From contig JAKACU010000025.1 of assembly GCA_021821185.1 (NCBI GenBank), forward strand, positions 1 to 22,521: a stretch of 22,521 nucleotides of DNA, written 5' to 3'. The translations under genes and the position numbers were made by a program. This stretch comes from Bacillota bacterium. Lineage in GTDB: Bacteria; Bacillota; Bacilli; Alicyclobacillales; SLC66. Below, piece after piece: positions 16,053 to 22,521 of this stretch (its first letter is position 1; every line of letters starts with the position of its first letter). The notes under the pieces were generated by a model. The model was given only the letters and a program-made list of their open reading frames with translations. It did no database searches and was not told the origin of the DNA.

Positions 16053-16103
16053 TTAGATAGTGAATGAAAGAGTACTGCGATGTGTACCGGGGAGGTTGTA
16101 AAC

Positions 16104-16385
16104 ATGCTTACTGAAGAACAAACCATCAAGCAAGTAGAGAATCCGATGAAACCATTCGCAAACGACACGCCCGGGGATAGGGAAGAAGTTTGTTTAGTGT
16201 GTGGCAATGAGGCATTACATGGGTTGCATATTTTAACGTGTTTTATCTGTACAGCATGTGAAGAAGCCATTTTACAAACGCCCGTGGAACATGAACGCTA
16301 TCATTTTTATATTGAACGATTGAGTCAGCTGTGGGCGGACTTGGATGAGCTTATCCATACAGACGTCCAGCAGGATTTTGAGTAA
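16104..16385 (+). CDS. csfB: Anti-sigma-G factor Gin/CsfB
   Basis: Gin (CsfB) is a small zinc-binding anti-sigma factor made in the forespore that keeps sigma-G, and in the mother cell sigma-E, inactive at the wrong time. The 93-residue protein carries the family core CLVCGNEALHGLHILTCFICTACEEAI, with two CxxC pairs for zinc, followed by the Tyr-rich YHFYIERLSQLWADL helix. The N-terminus has ~30 extra residues compared with the 64-residue B. subtilis protein. The ATG at 16104 has GGGGAGG 8 bases before it; an in-frame ATG at 16080 has no ribosome site. It stands just before yaaO, as in Bacillus. Confidence 0.9.
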   Translation: MLTEEQTIKQVENPMKPFANDTPGDREEVCLVCGNEALHGLHILTCFICTACEEAILQTPVEHERYHFYIERLSQLWADLDELIHTDVQQDFE

Positions 16386-16405
16386 TGTAACGAGAAATAG
16401 TTATT

Positions 16406-17878
16406 ATGATACGAAATAACGATGATCAAGCAAAAACACCATTACTTGACGCCTTGATCGCGCAGCAAAAGTATGAACGCATTTCGGCTCATGTGCCGGG
16501 TCATAAACGAGGACGAGGGTTACTTTCAACCTTGGCGCGCTATGCAGGGCCTCTTGCACAACTCGACGTCACGGAAGTGCCGGGCTTAGACGATCTGCAT
16601 CATGCTGATGGTGTGATTGCCAAGGCGCAACAGCTAGCTGCAAAAGCTTTTGGAAGTGAAGAGACGTACTTTTTGGTTGCTGGAAGCACCGGAGGCAACC
16701 TCGCCGCTATTTTAGCGGTTGTTGATCCTTCCGATGTCGTTATCGTAGGACGAAACGCCCATCAATCCGTATGGAATGCACTCGTTCTCGCACAAGCACA
16801 GCGGGTGTCTGTTACGCCAACTGTGTGGCATCCTGTACAGGGACATGCGGAGATAGCTGGCGGACTTAGCGTTATGGCTATTCAAGAGGCACTGTTACGC
16901 ACGCAACAGGCAACAGCGTTAATCCTAACGAGTCCTTCCTATGATGGGTTTGTGAGTGATTTGGCCGCGATTGTTCAGATGGCTCATCAAGCGGGCCTTA
17001 TCGTTATCGTTGATGAGGCACACGGTGTTCATCTTCCTTTTCACCCCCAATTGCCTATGTCCGCTATCGTTGCCGGGGCAGATATCGTTATACAAAGCGC
17101 GCATAAGATGGGTGCCGGGTTTACGCAAACGGCTTTCTTGCATGTACAAGGTTCACGTGTTGACCGTGTGCGTCTGCAAGAAACGTTACGCATGGTCCAA
17201 TCGAGTTCTCCGTCCTATCTGCTTATGGCTTCGCTTGATGCGATGCGTGCGCAGTTGGCCTGTCATGGCGAAGAACTTCTTAGCCTTACCCTAGCTGAAT
17301 TAGAGGCGCAAAAGTTGCGTTTACATGAAGCATGCCTTGGGCTTCTGGTTGATGTGAAAGAAACTGCGACACAAGATCCCATGAAATGGATTTTACATGC
17401 AGAACGATTGCATCTCACAGGGTTTGAACTTGAACGTGTGCTTCGCGAAGAGTTTGGTATATACAGCGAGTACACATCAGAGTACCATGTGCTATTGTCC
17501 TGGTCCTATGGTAATGCCAGGAGGGATTTTAAAAAGACGGTTGACGCTTTAATTCATGTGGCATCACAAGTAAAGTCGATTGGAAGGGCTACCTCATGGG
17601 AATTGTGTCATGCGTCGACACCTATTTCCGACGTGATACCGGTGATGCCACTTCATGAACGCAATGCTGGGGTTTTTACGTCACTTTTTTTGGCAGTAGG
17701 GCATAGAGTTGTCGATCCAGTCACAATCTATCCACCTGGTATACCACTTCTACTTCCAGGGGAAACGTTTCTAAAGGAACATATTGAAATTCTTACCCCG
17801 GTATTGGACAATGGTAATCGAGTGGACGGCGTCGTTTATGATGAGGGATATCGAGTGCGATGCCTTGCATCATTGTGA
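16406..17878 (+). CDS. yaaO: Orn/Lys/Arg decarboxylase family PLP enzyme (YaaO-like)
   Basis: A fold-type I pyridoxal-phosphate enzyme of the ornithine/lysine/arginine decarboxylase family. It starts with the family opening TPLLDALIAQQ and HVPGHKRG (~31-36). PLP-binding features are GSTGGN (~93-98), His119, and DEAHG with Asp203 and His206. The Schiff-base lysine is Lys234 in SAHKMGAGFTQTA. The C-terminal domain contains the conserved YPPGIPLLLPGE. At 490 residues it matches the short YaaO form that lacks the wing domain of enteric enzymes. The in vivo substrate of YaaO is not established. The ATG at 16406 has only a weak purine run upstream and lies 20 bases after csfB, so it is probably translated from the same message. 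Confidence 0.88.
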   Translation: MIRNNDDQAKTPLLDALIAQQKYERISAHVPGHKRGRGLLSTLARYAGPLAQLDVTEVPGLDDLHHADGVIAKAQQLAAKAFGSEETYFLVAGSTGGNLAAILAVVDPSDVVIVGRNAHQSVWNALVLAQAQRVSVTPTVWHPVQGHAEIAGGLSVMAIQEALLRTQQATALILTSPSYDGFVSDLAAIVQMAHQAGLIVIVDEAHGVHLPFHPQLPMSAIVAGADIVIQSAHKMGAGFTQTAFLHVQGSRVDRVRLQETLRMVQSSSPSYLLMASLDAMRAQLACHGEELLSLTLAELEAQKLRLHEACLGLLVDVKETATQDPMKWILHAERLHLTGFELERVLREEFGIYSEYTSEYHVLLSWSYGNARRDFKKTVDALIHVASQVKSIGRATSWELCHASTPISDVIPVMPLHERNAGVFTSLFLAVGHRVVDPVTIYPPGIPLLLPGETFLKEHIEILTPVLDNGNRVDGVVYDEGYRVRCLASL

Positions 17879-17890
17879 GGGGGATTTTTT

Positions 17891-18544
17891 CTGCCGGGAC
17901 TATTTATCACATTTGAGGGCATCGACGGTAGTGGCAAAACAACACAGGTTAACCTTCTGTGTGAACGTCTGCGAGAAACTGGCGTGGCTATTAGAAAAAC
18001 TAGAGAGCCAGGTGGAACCCCAGTAGGTGATGCTATCCGTGCGTTAGTGCTCAATCCAGCATCAGACATGTTGCCAGAAACGGAAGTATATCTGTATGCG
18101 GCTTCGCGCGCGGAACATGTACGACGGGTAATTCGCCCAGCACTTCAAGAAAACCGCGTGGTGGTATGCGATCGTTTTTTTGATGCCAGTATCGCCTATC
18201 AAGGGTATGGGATAGGCGAACAGGGTGGCCTGACCCCAACTTTTGTCGAGGCTGTTAATGCACCGGCCATAGGGGAATTAGTGCCCGATCTTACGATTGT
18301 GTTAGATGTGCCCATCGATCTTGCACTATATCGAGTAGATGCAAGAAATATGGCACAGGCCGATCGTATTGAAAAGCGTGGTCCTGACTTCTTTGCCCGT
18401 GTACGAAGTGGGTTATTGAAGATCTATGAACAAAATAGACAACGAGTCACATGGTTAGATGGTAGTCTTCCGGTTCACGAATTGGCGGATCAGATCTTTG
18501 TTTTGGTACAAAAGACACTTGAGAGGGCGGGGAACTCTCCATGA
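17891..18544 (+). CDS. tmk: Thymidylate kinase, probable CTG start
   Basis: Tmk phosphorylates dTMP to dTDP, the last specific step to dTTP. The 217-residue frame begins LPGLFITFEGIDGSGKTTQ and has the P-loop FEGIDGSGKTT at ~9-19, the TREPGGTPVGDAIR motif, the dTMP-binding VVCDRFFDASIAYQG and a LID segment ADRIEKRGPDFFARV. No ATG, GTG or TTG exists between the in-frame stop at 17876-17878 (the yaaO stop) and the P-loop. The only sensible start is the CTG at 17891, 7 bases after a perfect GAGGGGG ribosome site. Starting at the first ATG (17984) would delete the P-loop. The stop overlaps the next start (ATGA), so tmk and darA are coupled. Confidence 0.9.
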   Translation: MPGLFITFEGIDGSGKTTQVNLLCERLRETGVAIRKTREPGGTPVGDAIRALVLNPASDMLPETEVYLYAASRAEHVRRVIRPALQENRVVVCDRFFDASIAYQGYGIGEQGGLTPTFVEAVNAPAIGELVPDLTIVLDVPIDLALYRVDARNMAQADRIEKRGPDFFARVRSGLLKIYEQNRQRVTWLDGSLPVHELADQIFVLVQKTLERAGNSP

Positions 18545-18870
18545 AACTGATTATCGCCGTCGTTCAGGATAAAGATGTATCACGGTTGTCGGAACGGCTC
18601 GTTAAAGAAAGCATCGGTGCGACAAAGCTGGCATCTACTGGCGGCTTTTTGCGTGCGGGCAACACGACGTTTCTCATTGGTGTGCAAGATGATCAAGTTG
18701 ATCCTGTTTTATCGATCATTTCGCAAAATTGCAAAGCCCGTGATCAACTGGTGACACCTATGTCACCTTTAGGCAATCAAGTGGAGTCGTATGTTTCTTT
18801 CCCGATCTCGGTGCAAGTAGGAGGAGCTACCGTATTTGTAGTTACGGTCGATCAGTTTGAACAGTTTTAG
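18541..18870 (+). CDS. darA: Cyclic di-AMP receptor DarA (PII-like)
   Basis: DarA (also PstA, YaaQ) is a PII-like trimer that binds cyclic di-AMP, the messenger for potassium and cell-wall homeostasis. The 109-residue protein shows the family hallmarks: MKLIIAVVQDKDV at the start, TKLASTGGFLRAGNTTFLIGV (residues 28-48, containing the nucleotide-binding turn), and the C-terminal VQVGGATVFVVTVDQFEQF. Its start codon overlaps the tmk stop by four bases (ATGA). Gene order tmk-darA-yaaR is conserved in Bacillus. The downstream partners of DarA are unknown. Confidence 0.95.
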   Translation: MKLIIAVVQDKDVSRLSERLVKESIGATKLASTGGFLRAGNTTFLIGVQDDQVDPVLSIISQNCKARDQLVTPMSPLGNQVESYVSFPISVQVGGATVFVVTVDQFEQF

Positions 18871-18881
18871 GGAGTCAGCTT

Positions 18882-19328
18882 ATGAAGATCGAACGTAAGA
18901 CAAGCGGCTCAGCCAAGTTGCGAGGGGAACGGGACTATGCACTTTCGCATAAAGAAGTCAGCGAAGAATTTTTGACTTTGCTTGCACAGGATAAGGCCTT
19001 GATGGCTAAGGACGAGATAGACTCTATGGTCACGCAAGTTCAAAACTTGGGTGATGCGTTAGTGTACAGCCAGTCATTTTCCACTGTTCAAGCATATAGG
19101 ATGGCCGTGAAGAAACTTGTCGATCATATCGTCAAAAATGGGCTGGCTGTAAAAAATGAGGCTCTATCTGATACGCGAGGTCGCAAAAAGTTGTACGCTA
19201 CATGGGAAGAAATTGACGGGCACCTTCTGGCGCTACTGCAACAAGCTCTTCAAAATCAATTGGAGCCGCTTGCTATTCTCCATGTTGTTGGCGAAGTCAA
19301 GGGCCTTCTCATTAGTTTACAGACATGA
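18882..19328 (+). CDS. yaaR: YaaR-like DUF327 protein
   Basis: A 148-residue protein of unknown function recognised by position between darA and holB and by its pattern. It has a charged N-terminus with the segment ALSHKEVSEEFLTLLAQ, a helical middle (AYRMAVKKLVDHIVKNGLAVK) and the family's C-terminal KKLYATWEEIDGHLLALLQQAL. No signal peptide or membrane segment is visible. The ATG follows GGGAGTC by about 8 bases and lies 11 bases after the darA stop. It probably belongs to the tmk operon. Confidence 0.85.
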   Translation: MKIERKTSGSAKLRGERDYALSHKEVSEEFLTLLAQDKALMAKDEIDSMVTQVQNLGDALVYSQSFSTVQAYRMAVKKLVDHIVKNGLAVKNEALSDTRGRKKLYATWEEIDGHLLALLQQALQNQLEPLAILHVVGEVKGLLISLQT

Positions 19329-19355
19329 GTCAGGAAATGAAAGCTGAGGTGCCGC

Positions 19356-20234
19356 ATGATTACCAATGTAGCGAATGTGTTGCACCATTTGAGTGCCCTC
19401 GATAGGCTATCGCATGCGTATCTCTTGGTGCATCAAGATCGTGACCGCCTTGCCAAAGAAGCGCTCGAGGCGGTGCAAGCGCTCGTCTGTGAAGATGTCT
19501 CGCCAGAGGGTCGCGCGTGTAAAGTCTGTGGCCCTTGCCAGGCTGTGCAATCAGGCAATCACCCGGCGGTCAACTGGCTTTCCCCTGACGGAGCCTCCTT
19601 AAAGATAGCACAAATGAGATTGGCCGTTAGACAAGATCGACGAATGAAGAGTTTACGTAACCACAATTTTGTTATTTTAGAGCAGGCTGATACGTTGACC
19701 ACGGAGGCTGCCAACTCCATTTTAAAATGGGTGGAAGAGCCAGCACAAGATCGGTTGTTTCTTTTGCTTGCGCACTCGCCAATGGCCGTTTTGCCTACGT
19801 TGCGATCACGCTGTACGGTTCTTTTACTTTCCCAAGAACAGTTGTGGGAAGAAGATAGTCATACCGAGCGATTTGACCATGTGAAGAAGCTTGTGATGGA
19901 AGTCGGCTCGTTATTAGCTGCTAAAGATCCGGCTACCTGGTATTTTGCCAGTGACCGTATGGCAAAAGATAGTGAGACTGAGGATTACCCACTTTTGGGG
20001 GAATTGCTGATAGCCTTTTGTCGTGATGCGGTAGCCATTCATTATGGTGTTAAGACGGAAGTTTTTGCACAAAGCGGCGACTTTGAGACACAAGCGCGCG
20101 CATTACCACCACAGACTTGGACGCGGCTCGCCATGCTGTTTAGCGGTCTCACCAAGAGATTGAAGGCACATGTCAATGCGATGTCATTACTCGAGTCGTT
20201 TTTGATGCAGGCGATTGATACAATTGGCATGTAG
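19356..20234 (+). CDS. holB: DNA polymerase III subunit delta'
   Basis: Delta' is the stator subunit of the clamp loader, working with DnaX encoded earlier in this window. The 292-residue protein has the SHAYLLV start of the AAA+ fold with a degenerate P-loop (VHQDRDRLAKE), as normal for delta'. It also has a zinc module of Cys45, 55, 58 and 61, the sensor segment VILEQADTLTTEAANSILKWVEEP, and the arginine-finger-like TLRSRCTVLLL. The ATG at 19356 has GAGGTG 4-5 bases upstream. In B. subtilis the next gene is ricT (yaaT); here yabA follows after a 30-base gap. Confidence 0.94.
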   Translation: MITNVANVLHHLSALDRLSHAYLLVHQDRDRLAKEALEAVQALVCEDVSPEGRACKVCGPCQAVQSGNHPAVNWLSPDGASLKIAQMRLAVRQDRRMKSLRNHNFVILEQADTLTTEAANSILKWVEEPAQDRLFLLLAHSPMAVLPTLRSRCTVLLLSQEQLWEEDSHTERFDHVKKLVMEVGSLLAAKDPATWYFASDRMAKDSETEDYPLLGELLIAFCRDAVAIHYGVKTEVFAQSGDFETQARALPPQTWTRLAMLFSGLTKRLKAHVNAMSLLESFLMQAIDTIGM

Positions 20235-20264
20235 CGGATGGTACGTTTGGGGTGAGCGAGTTTG

Positions 20265-20579
20265 GTGGATAAGCAATTCGTGTTTCGCGAAGTAGAACAT
20301 TTGCAAGATCGCATTGGTGAATTTTACGAAGAGTTGGGCGCAATTAAGGTTCAATTACAGGAATTGATCGAAGAAAATCAGCGACTGCTTCTTGAAAATG
20401 AACACTTAAGGGAACGAGCCAAATTCTATGCAGAAGAACAGACGCCTGTGCAGGGCGAAGCTTTAAAGTACTTGAGTAGTTTGTACGACGATGGGTTTCA
20501 TATCTGCAACCTCAACTACGGTGCTATGCGAGACGGTGATTGCCTATTTTGCTTGCAAAACCTGCAAAGTCGATCGTAA
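20265..20579 (+). CDS. yabA: Replication initiation control protein YabA
   Basis: YabA binds both DnaA and the DnaN clamp and restrains replication initiation. The 104-residue protein has an N-terminal coiled coil (~1-55: REVEHLQDRIGEFYEELG then ELIEENQRLLLENEHLRER), a linker, and a C-terminal zinc-binding domain with HICNLNYG and GDCLFC supplying His, Cys and CxxC. I start at the GTG at 20265, which gives MDKQF like other family members. The adjacent TTG at 20262 is equally well placed behind GGGGTGA and would add one residue. It is part of the tmk-holB operon. Confidence 0.92.
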   Translation: MDKQFVFREVEHLQDRIGEFYEELGAIKVQLQELIEENQRLLLENEHLRERAKFYAEEQTPVQGEALKYLSSLYDDGFHICNLNYGAMRDGDCLFCLQNLQSRS

Positions 20580-20600
20580 TAGGAAGGAATGGAGTACCTT

Positions 20601-21467
20601 ATGCAAAATCAAGATCAGGTTGCAGGTAAGCTTTACCTTGTTGGCACCCCGATCGGCAACCTCGAGGATATCACGTTTCGCGCTGTTCGTATTTTGCGTG
20701 AAGTGGATTTTATCGCGGCAGAGGATACAAGACATACAAGAAAACTGTTGACGCACTTCGATATTTCAGGTAAAGACTTATTTTCCTATCACGAACATAA
20801 TGAACGTGTGGCTGCAAGACAGATCGTGGAGCGGGTACTTTGTGGTGAGCAGGGCGCGGTTGTCAGCGACGCAGGTATGCCAGGCATTTCAGATCCTGGT
20901 CAAGAAGTTGTACAACTTGCTATCGAAAGCGGGATCGATGTGGTCGTTGTTCCTGGACCAAGCGCAGGAATAACGGCACTTTGTGGCTCTGGGTTTGCCA
21001 CTGGCTCTTTTTCTTTTTATGGGTTTTTACCGCGTGAGGTCAATCGAAGAAAGCAAGCCTTAGAGGCATTGCGGTACCACAAAGAAACGATGATTTTTTA
21101 TGAGGCTCCGCATCGCATCGATAAGACGCTACAGGCGATGTATGAAGCCTTTGGTGAGCGATTTGTTGTGATCGCACGCGAACTGACGAAATTACATGAG
21201 GATTTTATACGCGGTGTTTTAACCAAAGAAGGTATTTCGTTTGCTACATCCCCCAAAAAAGGTGAAATGGTCATCGTTGTACAAGGAACTGAAGCTACCG
21301 CTGAGGAATTTGTAAATGACAACTTACTGCCAATCGTTGATCATGTGCAGATGCTCGTCAATCAAGGTGTGGATCGAAAAGAGGCTATGCGTGAAGTAGC
21401 TAAATTGCATGGATTATCACGAAGAGATGTTTATCAACAACTTCTTGAGGCAGATAAAAACAGATAA
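20601..21467 (+). CDS. rsmI: 16S rRNA 2'-O-ribose C1402 methyltransferase
   Basis: RsmI methylates the ribose of C1402 in 16S rRNA in the decoding centre, using S-adenosylmethionine. The 288-residue protein has the tetrapyrrole-methylase-like fold: GKLYLVGTPIGNLEDITFRAV, AAEDTRHTRKLL, VSDAGMPGISDPG, the conserved VVPGPSAGITAL, YGFLPR and the FYEAPHRI motif, ending with the C-terminal RDVYQQLLE helix. I prefer the ATG at 20601 with GGAG 6 bases ahead; an in-frame ATG at 20589 lies almost on top of its ribosome site. It follows yabA by 21 bases. The Bacillus neighbours yabB and yazA are missing. Confidence 0.94.
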   Translation: MQNQDQVAGKLYLVGTPIGNLEDITFRAVRILREVDFIAAEDTRHTRKLLTHFDISGKDLFSYHEHNERVAARQIVERVLCGEQGAVVSDAGMPGISDPGQEVVQLAIESGIDVVVVPGPSAGITALCGSGFATGSFSFYGFLPREVNRRKQALEALRYHKETMIFYEAPHRIDKTLQAMYEAFGERFVVIARELTKLHEDFIRGVLTKEGISFATSPKKGEMVIVVQGTEATAEEFVNDNLLPIVDHVQMLVNQGVDRKEAMREVAKLHGLSRRDVYQQLLEADKNR

Positions 21468-21504
21468 GCCACTGACTGAACCCCTCACAGACTGTGGCTT
21501 ATCA
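21455..21504 (-). terminator. Terminator of the abrB transcript
   Basis: A perfect 10-bp stem, GATAAGCCAC (21464-21473) with GTGGCTTATC (21495-21504), extends inward with mismatches to 21479/21489. On the minus strand it is followed by CTGTTTTTATC. It lies between the convergent rsmI and abrB genes, overlaps the rsmI stop, and may also slow plus-strand transcripts. Confidence 0.65.
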
Positions 21505-21531
21505 GTTATCGTAGTAGCGAAGTCAATTCTC

Positions 21532-21777
21532 TCATCTTCCGGCCATTTCAGCAATGCAAGACGGGCAAATGTTTTTACCTTTAAAATGCACAATTTCGTC
21601 TGCTTGCCCACAAAATATACAGGCAGGTTCGTATTTTTTAAGAACGATGCGATCACCATCAACGTAAATCTCCAGTGCATCTTTCTCCCCGATGCCGAGT
21701 GTTCTACGCAGTTCAATTGGGATCACGACGCGTCCTAATTCGTCTACTTTTCTTACTATACCTGTGGACTTCATCAT
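21532..21777 (-). CDS. abrB: AbrB family transition-state regulator with zinc-ribbon tail
   Basis: A global DNA-binding repressor of post-exponential genes in the AbrB/SpoVT fold. Residues 1-50 (MKSTGIVRKVDELGRVVIPIELRRTLGIGEKDALEIYVDGDRIVLKKY) are almost the same as B. subtilis AbrB as I recall it, so DNA recognition should be similar. The C-terminal part differs. Instead of the usual multimerisation region it has CIFCGQADEIVHFKGKNICPSC, two CxxC pairs likely to bind zinc. At 81 residues it is shorter than the ~94 of B. subtilis. The ATG has AGGGGGT 9 bases upstream; starting one codon later is possible. The position after rsmI is conserved. Confidence 0.92.
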   Translation of the reverse strand: MMKSTGIVRKVDELGRVVIPIELRRTLGIGEKDALEIYVDGDRIVLKKYEPACIFCGQADEIVHFKGKNICPSCIAEMAGR

Positions 21778-22013
21778 GAGTGGTTACCCCCTGTGCGTTG
21801 GATTTGGAAAATCACTGGCTGTATTACCTAAGTGAGACTCTATTACGTTTCACCCACATATTTACTAGAGAAAGTCTACCACGATACCCTTATGCACGCA
21901 ACAGGCATCTTTGCCTGTCTTAACCTAAATTGGGCGTTTCAAATGAACCATGTTGGCTTGGATTACATAGAATGGTCTGGTTGTGAGCCAATGACGTTGG
22001 GAGGGACCTTTTC

Positions 22014-22379
22014 ATGCCCGCTCTTCAACCGCCGTATTTCTTAGCCAGTCAGACCTTGATGCTTATGTCTTACGTAAAAAATCAAGCTTTTCCTCATCCA
22101 CTTAATGAGACAGATGAAAGGGACTGTCTGATTCGATTGCGAAATGGAGATCAAGACGCATTTTCGATGCTTGTCGAACATAATTTGCGCCTTGTGGCCT
22201 ACATTGCCAAAAAATATCGGGATTCGGGTGTCGATGAAGATGACATGATTTCGCTGGGAACGATAGGCCTTATTAAAGCCGTCAGAAGTTTTCGTTCCGA
22301 TGCTGGCACGAAGTTTGCCACGTACGCCGCACGATGTATCGAAAATGACATATCAATGTCTAAAGGGTGCTGGAGATGA
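22014..22379 (+). CDS. sigK: Pro-sigma-K, 5' segment only (interrupted sigK)
   Basis: This encodes the N-terminal half of the mother-cell sporulation sigma factor. A short hydrophobic pro-sequence (residues 1-19) precedes SYVKNQAFPHPL, where SpoIVFB would cleave by analogy to B. subtilis. Region 1.2/2 follows: MLVEHNLRLVAYIAKKYRD, DDMISLGTIGLIKAV and FATYAARCIEND. Sigma-K homology stops at ~residue 113-115, after which SKGCWR and a stop codon follow. The rest of region 2 and regions 3-4 are absent in all frames to the window end. The break is at the IEN-acid codons where the skin element splits sigK in B. subtilis. GGGAGGGA lies 7 bases before the ATG. Without excision the product would be non-functional. 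Confidence 0.9.
   Translation: MPALQPPYFLASQTLMLMSYVKNQAFPHPLNETDERDCLIRLRNGDQDAFSMLVEHNLRLVAYIAKKYRDSGVDEDDMISLGTIGLIKAVRSFRSDAGTKFATYAARCIENDISMSKGCWR
22344..22348. other. Candidate attachment core of a sigK-intervening (skin-like) element
   Basis: AATGA within codons 111-112 of sigK (GAA AAT GAC) is the same core at the same codons as the B. subtilis skin recombination site, as I recall it. Sigma-K homology is lost within three codons downstream. The other end and the recombinase would lie beyond the right edge. Confidence 0.6.
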
Positions 22380-22521
22380 TTCGGGCTTATCAGGATCAAT
22401 GCTTGCCATCAGTGACCGTCCAGAGCCTCCAAAATGGGCTGTTTCCCTGCGCGGTTGAAGAGCGAGTCTTACGACGTCATCGGGGTGGATGTTCGTCTTG
22501 GATAGATTTTTGTTCTTTGCG
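22353..22521 (-). other. Open minus-strand frame at right edge, possible gene 3' end
   Basis: From the right edge a minus-strand frame stays open for about 55 codons and stops at 22353-22355, just inside the apparent element junction. In B. subtilis the skin recombinase gene is convergent with the 5' sigK part at this place, so this could be the C-terminus of such a gene. I see no recognisable recombinase motif in the visible piece, and the frame could be chance. No plus-strand gene is supported downstream of 22379. Confidence 0.25.

Noticed and set aside
16080..16103. ATG at 16080 as the csfB start
   Set aside because: GGGGAGG lies inside this stretch and serves the ATG at 16104.
17984..18544. 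ATG at 17984 as the tmk start
   Set aside because: It would remove the P-loop FEGIDGSGKTT and has no ribosome site; the CTG at 17891 is better supported.
21857..21998. Sigma-E promoter for sigK
   Set aside because: CATAGAAT at about 21967 and GATACCCT at 21883 look like -10 elements, but the -35-like partners are 11 and 20 bases away, outside the normal spacing.
1..22521. CRISPR arrays, rRNA genes and prophage structural genes
   Set aside because: No regularly spaced repeats, rRNA-like stretches or phage proteins were seen.

Overview
The window comes from an endospore-forming member of the Bacillota. It contains the conserved block known from Bacillus chromosomes near the origin (tadA, SRP RNA, dnaX, ybaB/yaaK, recR, yaaL, bofA ... 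csfB, yaaO, tmk, darA, yaaR, holB, yabA, rsmI, abrB). It also holds sporulation-only genes: bofA, csfB/gin and a pro-sigma-K gene. Moderate GC content, GTG/TTG starts and strong GGAGG-type ribosome binding sites fit Bacilli. An Alicyclobacillaceae-like organism is a guess I cannot test here.

Layout. (1) 1-2717: a guanylate-kinase paralogue cut by the left edge, ended by a strong terminator, then a glutamine-dependent asparagine synthetase on the minus strand. (2) 2837-7442: tadA, tRNA-Ser(CGA), a short SRP RNA, a soluble PAS histidine kinase, dnaX, ybaB and recR, all on plus. (3) About 7490-9390: a group II intron with its reverse transcriptase/maturase, between recR and yaaL. (4) 9490-10037: yaaL and bofA. 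(5) 10043-15918, minus strand: a lacI-type regulator, sugar-binding lipoprotein, two ABC permeases and a SpoVB/MATE-type flippase. This block separates bofA from csfB. (6) 16104-21467, plus strand: csfB, yaaO, tmk, darA, yaaR, holB, yabA, rsmI. The ricT (yaaT), yabB and yazA genes found here in B. subtilis are absent. (7) 21532-21777: abrB on minus. (8) 22014-right edge: the 5' part of a pro-sigma-K gene. It breaks off at the codons where the skin element interrupts sigK in B. subtilis.

How the genes fit together. Replication and repair proteins (clamp-loader tau and delta', RecR, YbaB, YabA, Tmk) share a strand with translation-fidelity genes (TadA, tRNA-Ser, RsmI) and sporulation checkpoints. 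BofA restrains pro-sigma-K processing, CsfB/Gin restrains sigma-G, and AbrB is the transition-state repressor. The histidine kinase could feed the sporulation phosphorelay, but that is inference.

The most interesting signals are the apparent sigK-intervening element at the right edge, a probable CTG start for tmk, a near-consensus sigma-F promoter for csfB, a tRNA gene that encodes the tadA C-terminus, and the group II intron in the recR-yaaL gap.
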